DNA of 5,648 bases from Gemmatimonadota bacterium. GTDB taxonomy: Bacteria > Gemmatimonadota > Gemmatimonadetes > JACCXV01. The notes under the pieces were generated by a model. The model did no database searches, was not told where the DNA came from, and saw nothing but the letters and a program-made list of their open reading frames with translations. Both the position numbers and the translations under genes were made by a program. The stretch is from NCBI GenBank assembly GCA_013696835.1, contig JACCXV010000358.1, positions 1 through 5,648 of the forward strand, read 5' to 3'. Each line of letters begins with the position of its first letter. Position 1 is the first letter of the stretch. Below are positions 1-5,087 of the stretch, in pieces.

Positions 1-426
1 GCGCTGGCCCATGACCTCGAGCGACGGCGGCACGAGAAAGACGGAGACCGCGAACGCGTATTCGGCCAGCAGCGACTTGGCGCCCTGGACGTCCACGTCG
101 AGAAGGACGTGGTGCCCCTCGGAAAGCGGGCCGTCGATGGCCGACCGGGGCGTCCCGTAGTAGTTGCCGTGGACGCGGGCCCATTCCACGAACAGCCCGG
201 CATCCGCGCGCTGCAGGAACTCCGTCTCGTCGAGATACGCGTAGTCACGCCCCTCCTGCTCGCCGGGCCGGCGCCGGCGGGTGGTGCAGGAGACCGCGAA
301 CGCGAGACGCGGAAAGCGCTCGAGCACGCCGCGCGCCACCGACGTCTTGCCCGATCCCGAGGGTGCGGAGAGCACGATCGGGAACGCCCGCCGCACGGGC
401 TGCGGCGCGGCGCCTCCCGCGGTCAC
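1..426 (-). CDS. gmk: Guanylate kinase, N-terminal 142 residues (runs off left edge)
   Basis: Guanylate kinase phosphorylates GMP to GDP with ATP in the cytoplasm, an essential step in purine nucleotide synthesis. Translating the minus strand from the GTG at 426 gives a P-loop APSGSGKTS (residues 21-29), then SCTTR and RPGE followed by GRDY (about 46-62), the GMP-binding stretch EWARVHGNYYGTP (81-93), LLDVDVQGAK (108-117) and FLVPPS (130-135). These appear in family order and spacing. About 60 residues of the usual ~200 lie outside the window. The GTG start overlaps the yicC stop (GTGA), and a GGAG at 438-435 lies 8 bases upstream, so translation is probably coupled to yicC. The yicC-gmk order is common in many bacteria. 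The family assignment is firm; the N-terminus carries about 14 residues before the core. Confidence 0.96.
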   Translation of the reverse strand, partial: MTAGGAAPQPVRRAFPIVLSAPSGSGKTSVARGVLERFPRLAFAVSCTTRRRRPGEQEGRDYAYLDETEFLQRADAGLFVEWARVHGNYYGTPRSAIDGPLSEGHHVLLDVDVQGAKSLLAEYAFAVSVFLVPPSLEVMGQR

Positions 427-1319
427 TCGATGTTCTCCACCTGCTCGCGGAGCTTCTCCAGCTCGTTCTTCATGCCGATGACCTCCTGGGCGATGCGGCT
501 GTCGTTCGCCTTGGAGCCCATCGTGTTCACCTCCCGCAGCATCTCCTGGAGGATGAAGTTCAGCTGGCGCCCGGCCGGGGCATCGGCCGCCAGGGTCTCC
601 CGGAACAGGGCGACGTGGGAGCGGAAGCGCGTGATCTCTTCCGCCACGTCGAGCCGGTCGGCGAGGAGCGCCACCTCCTGCACGATGCGGCTCTCCAGCC
701 CCGCCTCGGCCCCGGCGAGGAGGTCCCTTACCTTGGCCGAGAGCCGAACCCTCTCCCGAATCTCACGCTCTGGGGCCAGCCTCGCGATCCGCTCCACGGC
801 GGCCTCGAGCTCCCCGAGGCGGTTGACGAGATCCGCCTCCAGGCGCGACCCCTCCTGCTCGCGCAACCTGATCAGATCTTCCAGCGCGGCGTTCAGCGCG
901 AGCGAGGCGAGCGGAAGGAACGTCTCCTCCGGCAGGGGCTGCCGGGCCCCGCGCTCGAAGATGCCGGGGAGCGCCAGGATCTGAGTTAGATCGACCGCGC
1001 CTTCGAGCCTGGCGAGATCGCGAATCTCGTCGAGAGCAGCGAGATAGCCACGCAGCACGTCTCGGTTCAGCGCGTAAGTGGACTCCCCGCGTCCCTCCCC
1101 CGCTCCATCCTGGGTGAGCTCGACGCTCACCGATGCGTGACCGCGCTCAACGCGCTCCTTGACGCGCGCCGCCAACCTCTGCTCGAGCGCGGCGTAGTCT
1201 CGCGGAAGCTTGACCGTGGAGGTGAAGAAACGATGGTTGACCGTCCGGATCTCGACGGTCACGCGAGTGGCGTCGGCTCCGGCCTCGCCGCGACCGAACC
1301 CCGTCATGCTTCGGACCAA
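423..1319 (-). CDS. yicC: YicC/YloC family endoribonuclease
   Basis: Full-length YicC-family protein of 298 residues, close to the family's usual ~290. Characterised members (E. coli YicC, Bacillus YloC) are oligomeric endoribonucleases involved in RNA turnover. The N-terminal domain opens with SMTGFGRGE (residues 4-12) and VEIRTVNHRFF (22-32). The C-terminal DUF1732-type part has DRLDVAEEITRFRSH (221-235) and GRQLNFILQEMLREVN (250-265), followed by MGSKAND and the terminal helix NELEKLREQVENIE. A long charged helical section lies between (about 140-220). The start is taken as TTG at 1319 because VRSMTGFGR is the usual family N-terminus and GGAGGA lies 6 bases upstream; an ATG at 1307 would remove the first four residues. 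The stop overlaps the GTG of gmk. A candidate promoter lies in the gap upstream. Confidence 0.96.
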   Translation of the reverse strand: MVRSMTGFGRGEAGADATRVTVEIRTVNHRFFTSTVKLPRDYAALEQRLAARVKERVERGHASVSVELTQDGAGEGRGESTYALNRDVLRGYLAALDEIRDLARLEGAVDLTQILALPGIFERGARQPLPEETFLPLASLALNAALEDLIRLREQEGSRLEADLVNRLGELEAAVERIARLAPEREIRERVRLSAKVRDLLAGAEAGLESRIVQEVALLADRLDVAEEITRFRSHVALFRETLAADAPAGRQLNFILQEMLREVNTMGSKANDSRIAQEVIGMKNELEKLREQVENIE

Positions 1320-1325
1320 GCGGGA

Positions 1326-1331
1326 TCCTCC
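1326..1331 (-). promoter_or_regulatory. Ribosome binding site deciding the TTG start of yicC
   Basis: GGAGGA on the minus strand sits 6 bases before TTG at 1319. It is too far (18 bases) from the alternative ATG at 1307, so it favours the TTG start that gives the conserved VRSMTGFGR N-terminus. Confidence 0.7.
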
Positions 1332-1367
1332 GGGGCGTGGGCCAGGAACCAGCGGGACAAGCTTGAC

Positions 1368-1396
1368 AAGTTACGCGGCAAAAGGAGGAAAGACAA
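1368..1396 (-). promoter_or_regulatory. Candidate sigma70-type promoter for yicC-gmk
   Basis: On the minus strand, TTGTCT (1396-1391) is followed after exactly 17 bases by TAACTT (1373-1368). This is a partial match to TTGACA/TATAAT, with 4 of 6 at the -35 and the key TA...T positions at the -10. A start near 1361 would give a leader of about 40 bases containing the GGAGGA site. It lies in a 129-base gap that breaks an otherwise tight gene row. Motif inspection only; short matches of this quality can occur by chance. Confidence 0.4.
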
Positions 1397-1422
1397 ACGC
1401 ACGGCGCCAGCCGAGATCCCTG

Positions 1423-1448
1423 GACCGGAGGACGAGGGTGCTCCGACC
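1423..1448 (-). terminator. Terminator-like hairpin directly after the DUF1232 gene
   Basis: Starting at the base after the TGA stop, the minus strand reads GGTCGGAG (1448-1441), a 10-base loop, then CTCCGGTC (1430-1423). In RNA this is an 8-bp stem with two G-U pairs. No T-run follows, so it is not a textbook intrinsic terminator. It could attenuate or mark the end of larB-ppsR-DUF1232 ahead of the yicC promoter. Confidence 0.35.
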
Positions 1449-1838
1449 TCAGCTGTGGAACTGCACGGGCAGACGGCGAGCGAAGACGTTCACGGCCCGG
1501 CGGAGGAGCAGGATCAGGTCCGGCCGCCCCTCCCAGTGCTCGAGGATCACGTCCTCGTCGACGCTGCTCAGGAGGCCGTGGAGGACGAGCACGACGACAA
1601 GGATGTCGTCCATCTGCCCGAGGCCAGGAATGAAGTCCGGGATCAGGTCGATGGGAGAGATGAGGTACGCGATGAGGGCCCCGAGCATGAGCTTGCGCCT
1701 GGCGGGCACCCGTTTGTCGGTGATCAACCCCTTCGCGAGCTTCACGAAGTTCGGCACGAGCAGCAGCAGCTCCTGGGTCAGGGTGCGCTCCTCCGCCACG
1801 GGCTTGTCGGACGAACCGGTCGGTCGCTCCAGGTGCAT
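1449..1838 (-). CDS. DUF1232 (YkvA-type) small membrane protein
   Basis: A 129-residue protein with the DUF1232 signature AYLISPIDLIPDFIPGLG (residues 57-74), then QMDDILVVVLVLHGLLSSV (75-93), which includes a probable membrane-embedded hydrophobic helix. The family is widespread and its molecular function is unknown. Before the core is a polar N-terminus (1-20) and an amphipathic stretch LTQELLLLVPNFVKLAKGL (20-38). After it comes a basic C-terminal tail with RRAVNVFARRLP. The ATG at 1838 is chosen because AGGAG (1849-1845) sits 6 bases before it. The frame stays open to 1964, but that extension would overlap ppsR and adds arginine-rich, non-conserved sequence. It follows ppsR after 41 bases and is probably cotranscribed with it. 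A hairpin follows its stop. Confidence 0.85.
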   Translation of the reverse strand: MHLERPTGSSDKPVAEERTLTQELLLLVPNFVKLAKGLITDKRVPARRKLMLGALIAYLISPIDLIPDFIPGLGQMDDILVVVLVLHGLLSSVDEDVILEHWEGRPDLILLLRRAVNVFARRLPVQFHS

Positions 1839-1844
1839 CGCGGA

Positions 1845-1849
1845 CTCCT
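1845..1849 (-). promoter_or_regulatory. Ribosome binding site deciding the ATG start of the DUF1232 gene
   Basis: AGGAG on the minus strand is followed by a 6-base spacer and ATG at 1838. It supports the 129-residue form over the longer frame that would begin inside ppsR. Confidence 0.7.
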
Positions 1850-1879
1850 GCTGGGGGGTCTCGGGGGAGATGGAAGAAT

Positions 1880-2740
1880 CTACACCGACACCAGTCCGAG
1901 CGCCTTCAGCACCTCGTTCGCGGTCTCCTCGATCGCCTTGCCGGTGACGTCGATCACAGGCCACAGGCGGTTCTGGCGAAAGATCTCGCGGCTCCAGTCA
2001 AGCTCCGCCTCGATCGTCCGCAGATCGGCGTAGCGGTGCCCCTCGGGGTGACTGTAGCGCCGCAGCCGCTCGCGTCGAATCCCCTGCAGGTGCTCCGGGT
2101 CGATGGTGAGCGCCGCGATGCGCTTCTGATCGGCCTGGAACAGCGCGTGCGGGGGCCCGATCTCCTGCACGAGTGGCACGTTCGCGGTGCGGTACCCCTC
2201 GTGGGCCAGATACACCGAGAGCGGCGTCTTTGAGGTGCGGGAGATGCCGACCAGGATCACGTCCGCCTCGTGCATGCTCTCGAGCGCCTGGCCGTCGTCG
2301 TGCTTGAGCGTGAACTCGATGGCATCGATGCGCTTGAAGTAGGTCTCGTTCACCTGGTGAAAGAGCCCCGGCCGTACACGCGGGGCGACGGCGAACAGGT
2401 GTCCCAGATCGTCGAGCAGCGGCCCCAGCAGGTCAACGGCCGGGATCCCCACGTGGCGGGCGCGCTCGTTGAGGTGCCGGCGCACGATCTCGTCGACGAG
2501 GGTGTGGACGACGATCCCGTGCACCGCGACCGCCCGCTCGAGGACCTCGTTCACCTCCGTCTGCGAGCGCACGCGGTTGATGCGGTGCAGCACCACGTCC
2601 GCCTGATCGAACTGGAGCAGCGCGGCCCGCGCCATCTTCTCGACCGTGTCCCCAGTCCCGTCGCTGACGGCGAACACGTGAAAGCGCCCCGCCGCATCCG
2701 CCGCCGATGCCCCGCGCGTGGGAAGCGCATCGCCGGTCAC
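1880..2740 (-). CDS. ppsR: PPDK/PEP synthase regulatory protein (bifunctional kinase/pyrophosphorylase, DUF299)
   Basis: This family controls pyruvate phosphate dikinase or PEP synthase by ADP-dependent phosphorylation of a threonine next to the catalytic histidine, and by Pi-dependent removal of that phosphate with PPi release. The 286-residue protein shows HVFAVSDGTGDT (21-32), NETYFKRIDAIEFTLKHDDG (131-150), the nucleotide-binding loop GISRTSKTPLS (165-175), the following SVYLAHEGYRTANVPLV (175-191), LTIDPEHLQGIRRER (211-225) and a C-terminal VIDVTGKAIEETANEVL (262-278). The TSKTP form of the loop is typical of the PPDK-regulator branch, whereas E. coli PpsR has CGKTP; PPDK is therefore the likelier target, an inference. 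The start is the GTG at 2740, which overlaps the larB stop as GTGA; no clear Shine-Dalgarno is seen, so translation is probably coupled. It adds about 20 residues before the usual family N-terminus. A GTG nearer residue 22 is an alternative. No target gene is present in the window. Confidence 0.94.
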   Translation of the reverse strand: MTGDALPTRGASAADAAGRFHVFAVSDGTGDTVEKMARAALLQFDQADVVLHRINRVRSQTEVNEVLERAVAVHGIVVHTLVDEIVRRHLNERARHVGIPAVDLLGPLLDDLGHLFAVAPRVRPGLFHQVNETYFKRIDAIEFTLKHDDGQALESMHEADVILVGISRTSKTPLSVYLAHEGYRTANVPLVQEIGPPHALFQADQKRIAALTIDPEHLQGIRRERLRRYSHPEGHRYADLRTIEAELDWSREIFRQNRLWPVIDVTGKAIEETANEVLKALGLVSV

Positions 2741-3486
2741 GTCAGGCTCGCGTCGATGCGGCTCGCCAGCGAGGCGGCACCGAAGCCGTTGTCGATGTTC
2801 ACCACGGCCACTCCGGCCGCGCACGAGTTCAGCATGCCGAGCAGCGCCGCGATGCCTCCGAAGCTCGCGCCGTAGCCAACACTGGTCGGCACGGCTACGA
2901 CCGGTGCCGCGACGAGCCCCGCGATCACGGAAGGCAGCGCACCCTCCATCCCGGCCACGACGATCAGCACCGTCGCACGCCGCAGGACGTCGAGGCGGGC
3001 GATCACGCGGTGCAGACCTGCGACGCCGACGTCGTGCACGCGCTCGGTACGATGCCCCAGGAACGTGAGCGTTTCGCCCGCCTCCTCCGCCACCGGCAGG
3101 TCCGCGGTTCCGGCGCAGACGACCGCGACCGGACCGCGTCCCCGGGCCGCCAGCGCGCCCGAGCACACCGTGCGGCCGAGTGGATTGTGACGCCCGGCTC
3201 GCAGCGTGCCGACGAGACGCTGGGCCAGCGAAGGATCGACGCGCGTGACGAGCACGCGACCCTCCGTCTCCTCTATCTGGCGCGCAATCGCCAGCACCTG
3301 TTCGGCGGTCTTGCCTTCCGCCAGCACCGCTTCCGGCGCGCCCGTGCGGAGCTCACGGCCGTGATCCAGCAGCGCCACGCCGAGGTCCTGCTCCGGAAAC
3401 GCGCGCAGCCGCTCGCACGCATCGGAGACGGACAGCTCCCCTCGGCGGACGTCTTCGAGCAGACCTTCGATGCGTGTTCGTCCCAC
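2737..3486 (-). CDS. larB: LarB, pyridinium-3,5-biscarboxylate mononucleotide synthase (nickel-pincer cofactor)
   Basis: LarB carboxylates and hydrolyses nicotinic acid adenine dinucleotide, the first step of nickel-pincer nucleotide cofactor synthesis used by LarA-type racemases; LarE and LarC complete it. The 249-residue product matches the family length. The N-terminal part (1-75) is helical with GELSVSDACERLR and AEGKTAEQVLAIAR (56-69). The PurE-like C-terminal part has CAGTADLPVAEEA (124-136), DVGVAGLHR (152-160), VVAGMEGALPSVIAGLV (176-192), VPTSVGYGASFGG (199-211) and MLNSCAAGVAVVNIDNGFGAA (218-238). C222 corresponds to the reactive cysteine described for Lactobacillus LarB. The start is GTG at 3486, the first start after an in-frame stop, with AGGGGG 3 bases before it. 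It is the first gene of the leftward unit and overlaps ppsR. larC, larE and larA are not seen here. Confidence 0.95.
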   Translation of the reverse strand: MGRTRIEGLLEDVRRGELSVSDACERLRAFPEQDLGVALLDHGRELRTGAPEAVLAEGKTAEQVLAIARQIEETEGRVLVTRVDPSLAQRLVGTLRAGRHNPLGRTVCSGALAARGRGPVAVVCAGTADLPVAEEAGETLTFLGHRTERVHDVGVAGLHRVIARLDVLRRATVLIVVAGMEGALPSVIAGLVAAPVVAVPTSVGYGASFGGIAALLGMLNSCAAGVAVVNIDNGFGAASLASRIDASLT

Positions 3487-3579
3487 GTCCCCCCTGCGCG
3501 CGAGCGCTGCACGTCACCGATCCTCAGCGAACTTCCCCGATCGTCCGCCTCGGAGCGCAGCGGCGGCCCCTCGCGGCGC

Positions 3580-3609
3580 AACATACCGGGCCCGGCGCGG
3601 GCGGGGCAA
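3580..3609 (-). promoter_or_regulatory. Weak candidate promoter for larB-ppsR-DUF1232
   Basis: On the minus strand TTGCCC (3609-3604) is followed after 18 bases by TATGTT (3585-3580). A start near 3573 would leave a leader of about 87 bases before the larB GTG. Both boxes are partial matches. The -35 falls inside the 10-bp inverted repeat and the spacer contains CCGGGCCCGG, so it may be regulated through these dyads, or the match may be coincidental. Confidence 0.3.
3586..3595. repeat. Perfect 10-bp palindrome CCGGGCCCGG
   Basis: A self-complementary 10-mer in the larB/barrel-gene divergent region, ending on the base where the adjacent inverted repeat begins. It occupies the spacer of the candidate leftward promoter. 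In GC-rich DNA such palindromes can arise by chance; its position next to a second dyad is what makes it notable. Confidence 0.6.
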
Positions 3610-3620
3610 ACCGCCCGCGC
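3595..3620. repeat. Perfect 10-bp inverted repeat with 6-base spacer in the divergent promoter region
   Basis: GCGCGGGCGG (3595-3604), spacer GGCAAA, then CCGCCCGCGC (3611-3620): ten uninterrupted GC pairs. No T-run follows in either direction, so it is not a standard intrinsic terminator. It lies 27 bases upstream of the rightward -35 box and overlaps the leftward -35 candidate, which would suit an operator or an insulator between divergent genes. Function is inferred only. Confidence 0.65.
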
Positions 3621-3647
3621 GTGTGCAGGGCAATGCCGCGCAGCAGT

Positions 3648-3676
3648 TTGAAAGTGGTCGAATCGGGGGGTATACT
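3648..3676 (+). promoter_or_regulatory. Near-consensus sigma70-type promoter for the barrel gene
   Basis: TTGAAA (3648-3653), a 17-base spacer, then TATACT (3671-3676): five of six matches in each box with ideal spacing. This is striking in otherwise GC-rich sequence. Transcription would begin near 3683, giving a leader of about 35 bases before the TTG at 3718. No in-frame start codon lies between the predicted transcript start and 3718. Confidence 0.75.
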
Positions 3677-3702
3677 GGCGGACCCTCGGACCGGACCTTC
3701 TC

Positions 3703-3713
3703 GGGGAATCCCC
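3703..3713 (+). promoter_or_regulatory. Weak Shine-Dalgarno within an 11-base dyad before the TTG start
   Basis: GGGGAATCCCC contains the only purine-rich candidate ribosome site, GGGGA (3703-3707), 10 bases before the TTG at 3718. The same Gs can pair with CCCC (3710-3713) across a 3-base loop, which would mask the site. The stem is only 4 bp, so any effect on translation is speculative. Confidence 0.35.
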
Positions 3714-3717
3714 TCCC

Positions 3718-5022
3718 TTGATCCAGCGAACGCGCCCGCGGTCGATCCTAGCGACGGGGGTGGTGGCCAGTCTGCTCGGCCTCCCGGTTGCCTCGCTCTC
3801 AGGTCAGGAGCCAGCGGCGACTCCGGACACAGCCGCTTCCGACACGGCGGCTCCCGCACCCGCCATGCCTCCGGTCCCCGCTCCGCCAGCCTACGTGGAG
3901 AGCGACGCCCCGACCGGCTACGAGGTCTCGCTGCATGGGGTCCAGGGCTTCGACATCGGCCACCTGAACCGCGTGGACGGCTGGCGGCCATCGTTCGGCC
4001 TGGCCCTCGCGAGCGTCCGCCCCAACGCGTTGCCGACCGTTGACCTGACCCTGGGCTTTCGCAGCAACCGGCCGCGGCGCCCGTGGTTCCGCGCAGGCGC
4101 GACCCAGATCCTCGCCTCACTCGATCGCATCGCGCTGACCGCCGAGGTCTATCAGGACACGCACACTCCCGATGGCTGGAAGATCGGGGATCGGGAGAAC
4201 GACGCGTGGCTGTTTCTCACGCGCACGGATCTGAGGAACTACTACGGGGCCGAGGGCGCGCGCTTCTCGGCCTCGACCTCGGATCTCCGCACGCTGGGTT
4301 TCAGCCTCGCGCTGCTCACGGAGAAGAACCGTTCGCGCCAGCAGGACGGCTTCGTCACGCTCACGACGCTGTTCGGCGATGACGAGGACTTTCGACCGAA
4401 CCCGCCGGTCGACGAGGGCCGGCTGACCTCGGCGACCATCGCCGCACGCGTCCTGACCGCCTCGACGCAGTCCCCTTCGCTGCGCGTGCCAGGCTGGAAT
4501 CTGGCTGCAGAGCTCGAGCGCGGGGGCGAGGCGCTGGGCGGCGACCTCTCCTTCTGGCGTGGCATGCTCCACCTGCGCCGCTACAACCGCCTCTCGGAGC
4601 GGCACTGGCTGAACGCGCGCGTGTACCTCTCCGGTCCTGTCGCTGGAACCGCATCCCTGCCCCGCCAGCGGTTCACCTACCTCGGCGGCCCGGGCTCGCT
4701 GCCGGGATTCGACACGCTCGTGCTCGAAGGCGATCGCGCTGTGCTCGGAACCGCCGAGTACACCTATCAGCTACCGACCACCTCCTGGTCGGCGCCGGTC
4801 TTCCTGCTTTGGCAGCTGGAGATCTTCTCGGACGTGGGCAACGCGGTGGACGCATCGGACCGCGTCCAGCTGTACTCCAAACTGCATTGGGACGCCGGCA
4901 TCGGCGTATCCGGCGTCACCGTGCTCGGCTACCTCGGGGTGTTCGTGTCGCAGCGGCTCTCGCACTTCGACGAGCGCTCCGACGGCCCGCGTGCGCTGTT
5001 CCGCCTGGGACGGAGCTTCTGA
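3718..5022 (+). CDS. Secreted outer-membrane beta-barrel protein, Omp85/surface-antigen (D15)-like, no POTRA domains
   Basis: A 434-residue protein. Residues 1-30 form a signal peptide: basic RTRPR, hydrophobic ILATGVVASLLGLPVA, cleavage probably near 25-30. An Ala/Pro/Thr-rich linker (31-60, with DTAA repeated) precedes a region of alternating hydrophobic strands typical of a beta-barrel. The C-terminal half resembles the Omp85/D15 barrel: RQRFTYLGGPGSLPGF (316-331) at the position of the L6 motif, AVLGTAEYTYQL (341-352), FSDVGNA (370-376), DAGIGVSG (392-399) and a C-terminal phenylalanine in RLGRSF, suiting insertion by the BAM complex. No POTRA repeats fit between the signal and the barrel. 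Omp85 members insert or translocate proteins or lipids; here only outer-membrane location is inferred and the substrate is unknown. The TTG start is the only one that keeps the signal peptide and lies just downstream of a strong promoter. Confidence 0.82.
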   Translation: MIQRTRPRSILATGVVASLLGLPVASLSGQEPAATPDTAASDTAAPAPAMPPVPAPPAYVESDAPTGYEVSLHGVQGFDIGHLNRVDGWRPSFGLALASVRPNALPTVDLTLGFRSNRPRRPWFRAGATQILASLDRIALTAEVYQDTHTPDGWKIGDRENDAWLFLTRTDLRNYYGAEGARFSASTSDLRTLGFSLALLTEKNRSRQQDGFVTLTTLFGDDEDFRPNPPVDEGRLTSATIAARVLTASTQSPSLRVPGWNLAAELERGGEALGGDLSFWRGMLHLRRYNRLSERHWLNARVYLSGPVAGTASLPRQRFTYLGGPGSLPGFDTLVLEGDRAVLGTAEYTYQLPTTSWSAPVFLLWQLEIFSDVGNAVDASDRVQLYSKLHWDAGIGVSGVTVLGYLGVFVSQRLSHFDERSDGPRALFRLGRSF

Positions 5023-5023
5023 G

Positions 5024-5087
5024 GAAGCGCGGAGCAGTCGGCGACGGTCAGGGTCCGGCAGGCAGCCAGGCGCGCGCTCTGCGCTTC
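5024..5087. terminator. Inverted repeat spanning the convergent gene ends
   Basis: GAAGCGCGGAGC (5024-5035) pairs with GCTCTGCGCTTC (5076-5087): 12 positions with one G-U wobble and a 40-base loop. It begins two bases after the barrel gene's stop and reaches into the stop codon of the converging minus-strand gene. The symmetry suits a bidirectional end structure. However, there is no T-run and the loop is long, so it is not a typical intrinsic terminator. The rest of the 63-base gap shows nothing else. Confidence 0.4.

Noticed and set aside
109..989. Plus-strand open frames opposite gmk and yicC
   Set aside because: Both opposing minus-strand genes have clear family motifs; these frames have low-complexity Arg/Ser composition and no domain.
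1364..1388. Plus-strand TTGACA (1364-1369) followed by AGGAGG (1383-1388)
   Set aside because: There is no -10 box at a suitable distance and no credible plus-strand gene follows; the match is better read as part of the minus-strand upstream region of yicC.
1839..1964. N-terminal extension of the DUF1232 gene to 1964
   Set aside because: It would overlap the end of ppsR, adds non-conserved arginine-rich sequence and ignores the AGGAG placed correctly for the ATG at 1838.
1137..2033. Long plus-strand open frame of 298 codons opposite yicC, the DUF1232 gene and ppsR
   Set aside because: It runs antisense through three well-supported genes, shows no recognisable domain and is rich in Arg/Asp/Gly/Pro, as expected of shadow frames in GC-rich DNA.
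2741..3166. N-terminal extension of the ppsR frame to 3166
   Set aside because: The added 142 codons are an alternate frame of larB and Arg/Gly-rich. The family N-terminus begins close to the GTG at 2740.
2707..3651. Plus-strand open frame of 314 codons opposite larB
   Set aside because: Arg/Ala/His-rich shadow of the highly conserved larB, with no domain and no good ribosome site.
3524..4120. Minus-strand open frame of 198 codons over the divergent region and the start of the barrel gene
   Set aside because: It covers the strong rightward promoter and signal-peptide region in antisense and is Arg/Gly/Pro-rich with no domain.
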